NCBI GenBank assembly: GCA_026874595.1
Contig: CM049306.1
Location: 18,221,019-18,285,018 of the forward strand
DNA length: 64,000 nt
Origin: Sipunculus nudus
Taxonomy: Eukaryota; Annelida; Sipuncula; Golfingiida; Sipunculidae
Direction: 5' to 3'
Shown: positions 27,301 through 42,333 of the stretch, in pieces
Numbering within the stretch: position 1 is the first letter of the stretch
Layout: each line of letters opens with the position of its first letter
The notes under the pieces: model-generated
Seen by the model: the letters and a program-made list of their open reading frames with translations, nothing else
Database searches by the model: none
Told to the model about the DNA's origin: nothing
Program-made: the position numbers and the translations under genes

Positions 27301-30300
27301 ATACACACCATCATTCACGCAATGTATATAATTTATCTAACAATAAAAGGCCGACAAAGATTGACTCGGATAACTATTTATATATATATATATATATATT
27401 ATATTATAAGTTTATTATAAGAATTTTTAGACCCAGAAAACCCATGCCGGGGTTGCCGGATCCAGATTGAAAATTGCACTTCTCCATAACGATTGTTTAC
27501 CTATACACGTTACTACAATGGCCTCAGTTCTCCGCACACACTGGCCCAGATGGCATCCTTTCCGTCGCTATTTTTTATATTATGTGGGCAAGTCGTAGGT
27601 TTTGTCAGCTACCGCAAATTTAATTACATGATAACATTCAAATACCAACGTCATCACCATGAACCAGGGCAAAACCTCCTTACCCAGTTAGGCCTGTCGA
27701 ACTTGGCATTACGTTTCATGTTAGATGTTAAATCTTAAACACTTTTGGCAAAGACAATTACTTAAAGAGAGTGATGAATATACCTCAGGTATGCAAACTA
27801 AACATTTTAGGCCAAAAAAAAATTAAGGTATGGTTCTCAGGCACTTTTTTTCAGAAATCAGTGCGGGCGGGCGGTATTTTTTTTTGACCTTTTTTTGAGT
27901 GTTTCGATAAAAATGCCATATGATCAGGGAAAAGCATGAAAATAACAAATATTTTTGCTAAACAGGTAGAAGCACTACATAAAATGTATTATTTATCTTC
28001 TTGAAAGATAAAAAGCAAAATAAAAAGTTTTGATGCGGGGGGGTTAAAATTGACGCGGGCGGTGCCTGAGAACCATACCTTTTATTTTGTTTGGCCTTAG
28101 GGTCGCACGATATTATGCTTTCCACTCTAGCTCATCTAAGACCAAGGACCTCTGAGAGTTTGAGCTGCTATATTCCTAACGCAGGCAAATATTTCTGCTC
28201 CGGCGCCAGCAAATACATTAGAGAAACATGATTTAACATATGTTACCATACTTGAATAGGGGTACTTATATACCTAGTATACATGTGTTGCAGCATCCGG
28301 AGTCCGTGAACATGACCGTGCACGTTTCTGGCACTTTATTCAATCAGTAGTTCTCAGTTTATTCAGGTAAAACCAAGCTCCCTACCTGAGCCACTATCAT
28401 AACAAGGAAACAATGAGGGCATACACGGCCAAAGCCAAATTTCTGTCAATCTGCCTTGTCTGGACCACATTTCAACACAGAAGTTTGTTTCTTTTTTCTT
28501 CAATAATATTATAAAGACTGATAATCAAACAAAATGATACCCCGGGTGTGTCTGCACCAGCTATTAAATCAATATTATGACGGTGGTAGCCAAACGTCAC
28601 GCAACCATACCTCCGAAACGCCCGTGTTTGGGACATCAACGGTATATTGGGTCCTAAGAGGGGCCATTTTCTATATTTTCCCATAAATTCTGGGGAAATC
28701 GACATGTGTGTATCACAGTGCTTGTCAGAACGACGCTGATGAACTCGGCCCATGTCATATTGGTACTCGGATTACTCGTCCCGAAGAAACACGGCCGAAG
28801 TCACGCTGACCAGTCACAACGCAAGAACGGGGAATATATTCGTTAAATCAACGCTTCAATACTGTGGAACCACCTCTCCATGAAAGTTCAAAGACATCAG
28901 TAAGAAAAATACGTTTATTTTACACCGAGAAAACAAAATGGCCAAACATGGGCGATCACCTATATATAACCTCTTTTTTATATTCGTTGCTGGAGCTAAG
29001 TAAAGCTGGCGAACAGCAGTGGTATTCTGAAGTCTATATAACAACCTTAGCTTATACATAAATCACCTTTCATTCTTAGAACCACCGTCATGCTAACTGA
29101 GACAACATCGGTATGCTTTACACGCGCGCACCGCTTTGAGAATTGGGGAAGTAGGTACCAAACATAAAACAGACACACCTAGCTCGGCAAATATATCACG
29201 CTTCTTTCTGGGACAGAGAGAGAGAGGGTGTACTATAGAATTGTTTGTTGATACAGTGGTGTCATTCGGTGGCGACGTTGATTCTTTTCATATATATTGA
29301 GATGAACAAGATAAAGATTACATATTCAGCATACTATGGCATAAGCAATTAATTCACACGGCCATGTCCAGGACTTGAATGGCAGATAAACCTATTCCCA
29401 TGCTCTAACTTTCATTTGGTATTATTGTATCCGCCAAAACAGAGTTTTGCGGATACTATGTTTTCAGCCCACCGCCGCCGCCGCCGCGTAGGTGTCCGGA
29501 GAACTCCTCCGTAACGGCTGGGCGGAATTTTACGAAACCCGGGATTATATTAAGGTCACATGTGAACTGCTGCGCCCCGATTTTGTTTTGACCTCTGACC
29601 TTTCCTCTGCGCTCTGCGTCCGTTTGTGCGTCTGTTTCCACACATAAACCCACATATCTCGGGAACCGTTTGACCGATCAGGAAAATTTTTTTGCACAAA
29701 TGTAGCCCTTGGAGAGCTTAATAACATACACAAAAAATGGTGGCGCCACCTGCAACCATGTTTGCACAGTGTCCATCTGTTCGTCTGCCTTGGGTTAAAA
29801 TCACTCATATCTCTGCAGTGACTTGACTAATTCACCTGAAATTCGGCATGCGTATACATCCTGGATAGCTTTTCTGATTTTATGACAGGTGGCGCCACCT
29901 ACATTCACAATTATGCTCCAGACATCCAAGCTCATATCTCGAGAACCGTTTGACCGATCAGGAAAATTTTTTTGCACAAATGTAGCCCTTGGAGAGCTTT
30001 ATAACATACACAAAAAATGGTGGCGCCACCTGCAACCATGTTTGCACAGTGTCCATCTGTTCGTCTGCCTTGGGTTGAAATCACTCATATCTCTGCAGTA
30101 ACTTGACTAATTCACCTGAAATTCGGCATGCGTATACATCCTGGATAGCTTTTCTGATTTTATGACAGGTGGCGCCACCTACATTCACGTTTACGCTGCA
30201 GACATCCAAGCTCATATCTCGGGAACCGTTTGACCGATTGGGCGAAAATTTTGCATGTGTATAGATCTCACATAGCTCTTTATCATACGCAAAACTGGTG

Positions 30301-33300
30301 GCGCCACCTGCAGCCACCTGATTTAGGCGGATACACGTAGTCGCTTGTCGACTACCTGTATTCTAGTTTAATGTTGTTTTTTATAGCATCCACAAGGGGG
30401 TGTATGCGTTCTTCCCCGTTCGGTTATATGTTTGTCCGTGTGGGTGTTCTATCAAGAACGGAATCTCATGAAATTTTCAATGTATTTCAGATATCAGCCA
30501 GTGAAGAAACGTTTGGATTTTAGTGTGGATCCGGCACTTAAACCGGATTGAGGTACACGATCAAGGAATATTCAGAACTTTATAGTCACTTATGCATGAA
30601 TTAATCTAGGAATATGGACTGAATTAGTAAGTGTAAACATGGATTGTAAGCATCCTACAATCGGGACCCCCACACTGCAGAGGCTTGCATTCATTGGAAT
30701 GCAGATTTCTAGTTTGATACTGAAAGAAATGATTGCTGGCGAGGGATGATTGCTGGGGTCAGTAAGGGAGCAGAATTACGACACAAAGGTACATAGGCAA
30801 AGAGTGCCAAGGCGAACACCGAATCTGCGCAATTGGACCCGTGTCGGCACAAATCTGGGCGGGATCACGCAAAGACGGCTTATTATCATAGGATACTCAG
30901 ATATGTGCTTCATTACAAATATAAATAGATATGTATTTAAAATTGTGGACACCCTGCATATACTGTCCTGCGGTTACCTTCACCTTTTTACATATAGGCC
31001 ATAGTACAAGATCTACATCCATGTCCAGATTGGTTAATAGATACAAGTCTCACTGTAAGCAGTACTATTTTAAGGTATGAAACACCACAAAGGTCACCAA
31101 GGTCATATAAATATAATACTTTGAATATATTATTGAAAAATGAGTATTTCACTGTGTAGGTTGGGTGTGGGTCGAGTGAACACAGTAACCTTTAATATAT
31201 ACACGATACCTTTGTGTAACGCGGCAGTAAACAAGTCAACTGTTACAATAGCCATACCTCTCTTTACATCTATTTCCCTCTGTCCCCTTTCGTTACAATG
31301 AGCAGACTTGATTTACGGATATCGTAACTGACACGACCAGTGCTAAGAAATGCCGTTCACTGTACAGTCACTATCAAGTCATTTATCTGGATCAGTACTG
31401 AGACTGATACAGATTTACAGGATATAGTTGCGATATTATGAAAATGAAATCTTGCGTTGTGATATACAATTAAGCACTTTAGTTGTCTGTAAGGGTCATG
31501 TGGTATTGACCATATGAACAATCTTTAAATAATGTTACTTTTTTACATTTACATTTATCATATTATATAATTTTCAGATACATGTATATAAAACTATTAG
31601 AATAAGTTGCACATAAAGGTAGATAAAATTGATGTGAAAATGTGTGGTATGTATACAATATATGCAATGTATTGTCAAAATCAATATAAATGGATATCTG
31701 TATAAGAAATGTAGGAGTATAGGTATTTTCATAATCAAAGAGTCACTTTAAAGAAGTGGACGTGAATACAGAGTAGGGATAAAATTACAAGTGTTTCTTT
31801 TGAAAAAAAATTATATATGTTCCGAATTATTTTCCTAATTAATTTATGGTGGATCCTGAGGTATCCAGGCTATTTTGATAAAAAAAAATAATAACAAAGC
31901 CACAGACGAGGATCCAGTTTTTAAATTCCTGGATGAACTGATCCACTCAATAGATAAAACAAAACATGTCACATTATGGCTGAGAAGAATGTGTCCTACA
32001 TACCAGGAAGCGTATATGACATTGTTCACAACGACATTTTGCATAAATTAGACACCTATATATTACTTTAAGGATTATAAAAACAAAGAAGGACAGTTCA
32101 TCTGCACTTGTACATCGATGTCATATTTCGTGTTAATGACTTTCAATTCTAAGTTTTTCTTATATTCATACCATCAGCGGAATGACCCAGTTCGGCAAAG
32201 GCCCTTTCTTTGAGCCCGTGAAACATCAGGCAACACAGAGACTAGACTATTTGTAAAGACTGCACCTTGAATACAGACGGTGGTGTGTTGTACAATTACC
32301 CCTGATTCAATGGTTGGACGTGTAAAATACACCAGTCCTTACTTACCTACTGATGTTTATTGCGTGCCACTACATGTGCATATACCCGTATGATGGGTAA
32401 TGGAATACTGCTGGCATCAGAAATAAAACTACCAACGGCCCTGAACCAATTTATGTGGCACTTTTTTACTTAACAAGAATTATACAACTGTAGCATAAGC
32501 CAATGAACATATAGATCGTGAATATTTTTCAACACACCTGAGAATTGTACAAGGTTTATCAGCATTCAAAACGGAAGAATGCCATGATATATTTATAATT
32601 TTTCATCTTCACAACTAAATGCTTCTGTCTGGTGCCTTTTACCAGTTTCCTCAACCAAGGGTGCAAGAGAAACCCGTGTCAACTCGAAATGTTGACAATT
32701 TTACCCTCTATACGGGGGAGGTTATGTCATCCGAAGGAGACCGTTTGCAAGCGCATGCTGGACTCCTGCACTTTAAATCAATTTAACAAAGTAAAATAAA
32801 AGTTTTATGGTACAACTCCCCGTGTATCATGCTTTTCCTATTATATGGAATGTTTTAAATACCACTCTCGACGTGTGTAACAATGAAAATTACATGTTTA
32901 TAGATGCATTTATTAACACAGTCGTTGACGATGTTTGCTTGTACTAGTGATTCAAGGCCAGGTTTCTGAGTGCATTAAAATGTCCCTGTTGACTAGGGGG
33001 TATAACATCTTCTATATAAATAAAGACAGGATGACGACAAGGGGTGGGTCCACCCATTCCTGAAAGGCACCCGAAGAAGCCCTTATTGAATCAAATTTAA
33101 CATGATTCACCCCTCTGTGTGCCAGAGCCCGGCGGGGACATGGTCAGCTTGGTCAGGGTGATTCATGTGAACTGAAATAACCCTGCCCCGGCGGTACTGT
33201 GCATTATGAGGAGCAGAGGGAGAGGTGAAATTGCGCTTTGTGTGTTTAAGAACGGTTGCGCTCTTTGAAGTGTGTGTCCTGAAGGATTCAATGGACTTTT

Positions 33301-35819
33301 GTCATGCCCACTGACAAGCCCTTTCCGGTGTCAGGGATTATTATGGTGTACATGACCTCCCGATGCAAATATTACCCAAACAGCGCTAAGGTCAATGGTA
33401 CAAAATATTTATATTCTCATGTTATAAGGCTAATTTAATAAATAATAATACTATATCAACGGTTATAAACAAATACATCTTTTGGATGTAAATAATGTGT
33501 TGCAACAACATAAAATATAAATACCGGACTTCAGCCAACCAGCAATACCATTATTATATACCTTTGTTTCGTCAAGATGGTCTTATTGCTATGTACCCCA
33601 TACTTATAATAACAAAGATCACTTCTGGAGGAGTAATAGCAGCAGGGTAATAAAGCTTATACCTTCTTATTTCATATTCATCATGAAAAGCAACACTAAT
33701 TATTTTGGCTGGTAATCTTGGGTTTCATCTATTTATGATATACTATAACAGTAACAACCAGAGTAAAAAAACTGTTATAATTAAATTTGGTACCTATATA
33801 TATGACCATGTGTGACGAACCTGGGGCCTGGACAGCTGGACAGCTGGACAGCTGAGTGGTAAAACGCTTGGCTATCTCCGCTGGCGACCCGGGTTCGATC
33901 CCCGGCGTGGCTATGAGAGTGGGTTGTAGTTGCCCGTCCAAGGCCGGTGGTTTTCTCCGGGTACTCCGGTTTCCTCCACCTCTGCAGACTACCGAACGCC
34001 ATCACCGGAGCCATGGAGAGTGCCTCGATTAGTTATAATAACTATTTGTACAATCCATGTAAAATAAATAAGTTTACATATAAAACCGATTATTGCACGT
34101 TAACTTCTTAAAAATCATCGGCGTGCTTGTATCCACGTTATGCTGCCTACTGAAATATGGAAATGATTAATGTTTATCACTGCAATTTTGAGATTATTTT
34201 AACTGAAATATTATCGCATTTTGGCAAAAAAGTGTAAGAGGGTCTACAGGCTGAATCTGAGATATAAAAACTTACAACTTAATTTCTGGATTCTTCTGAG
34301 ACTGGTAGATTACCATTTAAGACCTTATACCTATCACCATATGAGCAGTTTTTAAATGCATACCTGTATGCAGGTTCCCGATAACCCTGGCCTTGATCAA
34401 TGAGATTAAAATATTTAAACTAATATGCATTTTCGCACTTTTTACCTGTTTTGCATGTTATGATTTGTTTGTCTAATGATTAGACCTATGCCTCATTCCA
34501 TAACTGATACATTTTTTAATGTTAGTTTTTAAAGTAAAAACATTTCCACATTTCTATAGGCAAGTGTCGTTTAACAGACTATAGCCTCTTCACTGTGTGA
34601 AGCTTGGTGTATGAAATAAAGCAGATAGTTCGCAATGGTGTTGACAGGCCACTTCCTTGTGTGTATGTTAGGCAGGGACATGGCCTCACATCTCACAAAG
34701 GGCCAGTGTTTCCCTGTAAATGTTCCGGAGCTGTTAAACTGGCAATATTTATTCAGCGGATGTTTGAGAACACTTTTCAGGCCAGCCAGTGCTTGGGTCG
34801 ATATAACATCTAATACCATATATAGCTTTATGGTATCGGGATTGGTTTTACCCTAATGTCCATGATGACGTCATAAAGATAACTGTCGTTGTCCTATACC
34901 AGCTTCAGGAAATCAGTTATATTTTTGTCCAGAATTTCTGATCGTACACATAATTTTTGTGCCATAAGAGTTTATTTAAATGAAGACATCCAGGATAACA
35001 TGTATTATATTCAATTATTATACTGGAACCTGTAAATAAAGATGTGTTAGCTTTTGGTACCGAAATATGAGCTATTCAATCGAAATTCAGAAAATATTGG
35101 GTATAATTGGACAAGTATAATAAGACCACCCCTTCTTCTTTTACTGCTAATTTAAACATTCCAAAGAACGTTTCATTTAATCACGGACTGTTCTTTATTT
35201 TGAATATATCCATATTTTCTATATATTGCAAATTATCAGACACAGTGGTTGAGTAACCTGTATGTCTCGTTGTGGTAAGAACTTTCACCGATGTCATTAA
35301 GGTTTGTGGTATGTTCTACACGATTACACGGGGCCTTGTCTGAAGGGATACACGCATGACAGCGCAGTGAATCAGATGACATTATATTTTACGCACGTAC
35401 GTACGTACTATTACTGATGTAAATTCATCCATGGACTTCGAGCCTCGATTTGGAAGCGGATTTTTAATTTTTACATTAGAGCTTCCGGAATTATTCCTGA
35501 ACACACACACTGGACATGATATTTTTCACCTCGTTTAAATATGTAACTGTGTACACCGAGCACTGTTAAATACACACTGAGGCCTAGCTTATAGTGTACA
35601 AGACGTGGATTGTTTAAACCTACTCACACTGAACGGTACTCTCAGCGACATGTCCTGTTTCTAAACAAATTAGGAAGACATTACTTTACCTGGCCACACT
35701 GACACATCGTGTATACATTTTCTATCTGAGGTTCAGGGTGGCGTAAAATAAGGAAATACTGTATCATCTGGAGCCACCAGCCATATATTGTTCATGCATT
35801 ACATGTTTGACCGCTGTTA

Positions 35820-35874
<55 letters not shown>

Positions 35875-36630
35875 TTATACAATGACCGAATTAAAAATGT
35901 TGATTTTTTCAAGTTCGGCACTAAGAGACTGTAAATCTACAGGCATAGATGTCGTTTGGTACATATTTCATATACTCAAATCAGGGGCGTAGCCAGGATT
36001 GAGGGAGGGGAGGGGGCCATGATCAGTTGCGGAGCCAGAAATTCGAAAACCGGGGGGGGGGGGGGGGCGCTAATATACATGTATGGGTACTATGAAAACA
36101 GTTATATATACGTGTATATATATATATTGTTATTATCATTATTATTATTAATATTATTATTTTCAAACAAGTCAATGGCACAAAGGCGCATTTACATTTG
36201 TAACTTGCAAAATATTATCTTTTAAATGTAATGCTCGGAGTGAAATAACTGATATGTTGAAGTCTTATGGTAAACTCTACCGGGTTTTGTGGTTTCGACA
36301 GCAAACAGGACTCCTAAGAGCACAGACCGCGAGTTCGAGTACCGGTGTCACCAGACCCGTGTGATTGTTAAGGTTCGACCCTAACGAGGGCCTGTTGTTC
36401 TGCAGCTGATCATAAATATCCTTATACTAAACAACTAAATTTGAAAGTAATAAACTGCAGATAACTTTAATAATATCTATTAAATGATTCCTAAAAAAAT
36501 ATATATAAAAAACAAAACAAAAATTAATCACGAAAATTGGGAAACTAGATAAAATGAGATATATCGCAGCTCAACAGGGGGCCGGTGCCGAAGGTGCCCC
36601 CTCTGGATCTGCCGCTGATAGCAAAGGCAA

Positions 36631-36683
<53 letters not shown>

Positions 36684-39600
36684 TATAATATTAGATTAGG
36701 TGAAACTCCGAAAAGACGGCGAGTACTGGATGCGACCGGGGGGGGGGGGGCATGGCCCCCTGCGGCCCCCCTCTGGCTACGCCCCTGCAAATGTCTGAAA
36801 TAATGTTTTTATGTTTTTATTTTTAATGTTTTCAAAGGTCTGTACCGGCGGGTATTAAGATAGACAAGTTTCCGGGCACCATTTATCAATATCATATTAC
36901 TATTCGCAGTATTTTTTTTCCTTAAAAATTAAACATGATCACTCTGTTAGACACAAACGCTGATATATCAGTATATATTACAAGAGATAAAAAGACCTCA
37001 TGACAAAACCAATGTTAATATTTGCAACCCTCTGAATCTATAGGCCAAGTGATATGGCGTATCTCATAGGTTGCCTGCCCAACTTTGATGGTTACATTTA
37101 TCTAAATAATTATTATATTACTTTTAAAAATAGATCTTGAAGCATGGCCATGGCCTTAATATGCGCCTGTGAGGGGTTTATGTCGATATTGTAAAAAATA
37201 GACTGTTTTCTCAGATATTGATTTCATTGAATTTCTAAACTAATTTGCTAGGTGTGAAACATTTATCAATTTATGGTTTTGTTTCATTCTAGTTATTTAG
37301 CCTTTGCCTCATTCCTTCACTGCAGCTTACTTGTCAATTTATGAAAATATTCTAGTATTTTAATGGGAAAAAAAAACCATACATGATGGTGTCACACTGT
37401 ATTTCACACCCTCAGTTCCCTCACACTCTCTGTTCCCAGAAATCAACATGTTTTTTACGTGCGTTTAGGTGCACTGACCCCGAAATCAACAATATCCCTA
37501 AGCTCCAATCTATAAATTTCAGTGATACCCCGGGCCTTGACAAGATGACATGTCTTGTCGGTTTCTTGCAGGTGTTTCCGAAATCTTGATAATTTCAAGT
37601 TACATTGATTCATTTTATAAAGACAAAGAATACAAATATACCTGTACACGACATCATCAAAAAGTACATGAACAAAGTACGCTCTAAGAAATAAAGGATT
37701 ACATGTAGAACCCATAATGGTTCGTAGGAGCGGAGCAATTTATAGTTTTCCAAGTAGACCCTTGTTATGAAGGTTCTTCATGAAACCCTCTCCGCAGGAC
37801 CTTAAGGTTTCTGTGTATAAAACTACATTAAACTATTATTTGACTACACAGTAATAAAAGTACTAATTGATGTTTTTTTTTGTTATATATGAATTAATTT
37901 GGCAATTAACTTCCTTTTAAAATAAATATTATAATGTCAAATGAAATACTTTCACTTTTGTCTATAAAAAATCTCAGTTTGTCTGTCACAATTCTTAACA
38001 ATATTAAGTTACCGTCTACGGTATTTAAGTACGAAAGTCTAACCTCTTTCATTCGCCCCTTGTTCATCCGCCAACCTCGCCTATCGCCAACAAATGTCAA
38101 AGTCCCGATTTCCGTACTACTTCTTTACCGGCACCAGAAGAAAACGGCACCAGGAGAATTTTATACTTTTTCCGGATACATTATACATGTATATCTTAGT
38201 AAATAAATTGTAAACACTGTTTTTTTCTGTAATTATTTATAATTGTTTCTTTCTATGTGAATAAAGTTATATAAATGTATAAAATATTGTTTTTATAATA
38301 TGACTAGTTAATGACGAGCCTAAGAAATGCATTGCCCGATTTTAGCTACCCTGCACATCTCATTTGGACGCCTCGATCAACCTCCACCCTCGCTTACCGC
38401 GAGAAATTCCCCCAGTCCCAAGGTTGGCGATTGAAAGAGGTTAGACTGTATTAAGAAATGAAAAAGTGTATTCATTTCCAATTCCGAATCTAAACGTTAA
38501 TATAAAAGGTATATCAATACAGGGTTCTAGAATGTGAAAGATTCAGACACATGGCCAATATCAGCACCGTAATTGTGCTAATAAATTTAGCGTCCTAATA
38601 TTCAGTGCTGACATCAGCGGAAAGGCTTCCCGCGATAACAACCTTCACGCCGGGCACTGATACATGAAAGCAAAAAGGAATGTAATTGTTTATTATTTGA
38701 TTGGAAGTGAGGAAAATGGGGAAACGGGCGTGAACAAGTCGGAACGCCGAAAAACCAGGGGTATTAAAGAATATTGTTTACATCACTTATGTTCACATTA
38801 CTACGTATTCCGTTTAATTTTGTATAGTGTGGACAAAACCTATGTGAAGACCTATAACGATCACCCTTTCAGTTCATGAGAATTGTTTTGAATGGACGAA
38901 AATGATATCCTAAGATATAGCTAGAGGGTATTCGGTGAAGCGCACATGCATTCAGCTGTGATTGCATATTTAGGTTAATGTGCAAAAACAAAAGAATGCA
39001 GCTTGACCCATGCATTAATCAATGGGTCATTATTTGGTCGATGAGCTATCCTCTGGGGGAGTAGCCAGTAACGGCTATTTCAGTGTAGATTTGATTTTAA
39101 AACGAAAAAAAATGGAATATAGAGAGGCCACCCATAAAGAAAAAGACTATCCTGGACCCGGGTGTGTTATCGACTAATTTCAAGTCATCTACTTAATTGT
39201 TTTCCCTGTGGGTTACTCATTCGTTATTTTGGGACATGTATTATAGTCTGTTTAACCGGTAGGTGCATGACCACTTAAATTTTGCGTTCATATTCTTTAA
39301 ATTTTAAATATGGTCACAAGCCGGTAGTTAAGTGTTCACTTGAATGGATGGGGTGACAAAAAGTCTAATATAAGATGAAAATCCTCATGACAATTAAAAT
39401 ACTTTACAACTTTCTCGTTCTTCTGGGTGGTGTATAGCCACGTGACAAATGACCCTGATCTTCATCTGTGGTGCTGAGTTGTGCATGGAGAATAATAAAC
39501 TGTTTTTCTTATACAAAAAAAATTATTGCATTTCTAATATAGTTTGTCATGTATGTTTTGTTTGACTCCAGCTAATTATCTCCACCTATCCTTTAAGTGG

Positions 39601-42281
39601 AGATATTTATTTTTGGCATTATTATTATAATAATTATAATTATTATTATTATAATTATTATTCTGCCACTTTACGTCTGAATTCATTCATACTAACTGTG
39701 TATATATCCTACTATGGTCTGAATAATTTTGCCCAGTTTCAGTGACCTTAACCAAATTTTGAAGGTCACAGGGGTAAAAAATGTACGATTTTTTTCGGAT
39801 TTTCATTGTCGCTTTTCTTCTAAACTATAAGGGTTACAGTCGAATGGATGACAATTCACCAGTATTTGGTGATTTCCATTATATCTAGAGGTACCGCTAT
39901 GAATTCACTCATGGGGAGCCATATGAGATAGGTGACTCAGCACTTTTTAGTTAGGCTACGTTTCCGGATAATCTATATACTTAGAAATTCGAAATCTTTT
40001 TACAGTCATGTGCCGTTAACAACGTATAAATGCAGTGGCATTTTTGTAGCGGCATCTTTAATAGTTTTTAATAATATGCAAATTACGAAAATTTGACGTT
40101 AGCATTTTCAGCATATCTTTGTAAACACAAGAAGGAACGGCTAAATGCCATTTGTTGAACTGAACTATAGTTGTTCCTGAATTGTCAGAGGTGTATAAAA
40201 GATCAGGGGGAGATTCGCTGATGGGGGGGGGGGGACAGGTGGAGATCCATGACTGTCCCATGACAGTTACAGAGGTCTAGTTAGGTTTATGTTTATTCCT
40301 TCATTGTTGCTTATTTTTGTATTCATCCATTTGTTTTCTATTCAATAGTTGTCCCTCTGAGTAAACCTTGACGATTCCTGGTGATTTCTATTGATTATGA
40401 AGCATAATTTTAATTATACACGTTTATAAAGTATGAAGTTTGCAAAAATACAAAACCTCTTTCGACATAATTTATGCAAACTGACGTCACAAATTCTCCT
40501 TGACCTTCAAAATGATGGAAAGTGAAGTATACAATTAGGGATTTGGTTTTAAACCTGACACATTTCTTTATTATAATGTGAAATTTCCTTCCGTCTCTTT
40601 GAGGCCACTGAATATCTAAAAATAACATATTTGCATAACACAGATTCATTAGCCTCTAGCTTAGGAATGCCACTTTGCTTATGAAACTGCGGTAATGTCT
40701 TGTTACATAACTATTCACACCATAATCCACCCTATGGAGCAAATGTAATTAGCAAACTACCGTCGTTTCACTGTTTGGTATTATCTCGTATTACGTACGT
40801 GGCGTCGAGGTCGTTACTAATGACAGATGGAGCTTGAACATTTTACTATATTTAAGAACATTTAAAATACAAAAACTGTCGTAACATTAGTGTGGTTTTC
40901 TATAAGTACATGTAATATATACACGCATATATATATTGTCAGTATGGAAACCAGTATATCTTAGGAGCAAACTGTACATGTATGCTTGGGGTAATAGACT
41001 GATATGTATTTGTTTGTTATGATGTAAAGGTTACGAAAATATTTTACAATATTTCACAATGTCTGCTATTATTCTGATGCTATGTTCACGTGACAACGAC
41101 AACATAACATAACTACAAACAACTCGCAGATTTAATCTTTTACAGCAAACAACTAAAGACAGTATCACAGCACTCTGAACCATACCAATACTGTATGTGC
41201 ATATTATTCCAAAGCTATTCATACAATAAACGTGCATGCTATTCTCAAAACTATTCCTACAGTATGCACACACTATTTCCAAAAACATTCTTGGAGTATA
41301 TCTATGCATTTCCAAGTTATTCCTACAATATGTGCATGATGTTCCCAAAACTATTCCTAGACTTTAGTTCTGGAGTGAGACAATAACGTGACACGGGCAT
41401 TGCTTGACAGTGATAGATGCATGATGCAGCAAATGTAAATATTTACTTGAACACAGGTGTGATCTTGTTCCCAGCGCTCATGTGATCTCAGGGGAGTTAA
41501 ATATATTGTCATGGTCCTTCTTTATCATTACTATCATTATTATCATTATCTCCTTGTTGTTAACTGCAATTCATTGTCACGTGTTAGTCACAAAGGCTAA
41601 TGCAAGTACGAATTCATTATAGGTTTCTATGCATAGAGCCTAATCTCCTTTGTCGAATCATGTGATATATTAAATATACGGGTACATAAACCTGCGAAAG
41701 TACATAACGGGTTTCCTAAGTGTATATGTTAGTGCCTGATTGGTATTAAGTGTCTGAGTAACAATTTTATTTCCATAAGACGAAGGCCTCGGGTTAATGT
41801 CGTCCATGCTAATGGAGAATGAAGAAAGAATGCGGGTTACAAATTAATATACAAAGTAAAGCTACTCCTTTCTTAAGTTATATTTCAAAAAGCAGCAGTG
41901 TAAATACTGTTATTATTATTATTATGTGCCCTGTGTCCTGGGGGCTTTAATACAGGGTTCATTGTGCTCATATTCCTCTATTTTCAAATACCCTGGAGCG
42001 CTGCCTTTTGAGATTTCATGTAATAATCGACAAGGAGCCTAGGGGTATTTACCGTTTCTTTCCATTGCATGAATAGTTCTACTAAATACACGGTAAGGTA
42101 CTCATATAGTCACAACAGGGCAGGAACTGAACCATGGACGTCGCCAATATTGAGCCGTCAAATGCAGTCGCATTGTTTGTGTTTTGGCTCTACTCAATGT
42201 ATGTAGGTCAGTGAACGTTTGAAAGCAAGAGCCTCTCCTGCCGTGATTAGGTTTTCAGAAACATACCACACAGGTGTACAC

Positions 42282-42333
<52 letters not shown>

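Noticed and set aside
33849-33925. Functional tRNA gene
   Set aside because: It has both promoter boxes but the arms do not pair into an acceptor stem, and the SINE core follows.
34571-34856. Overlapping 69-82-codon frames on both strands
   Set aside because: Mutually exclusive, short and unlike any known family.
36313-36350. tRNA gene or SINE head inside the 35982-36787 element
   Set aside because: Only a B-box-like GAGTTCGAGTACC is seen; no A box at the right distance and no cloverleaf.
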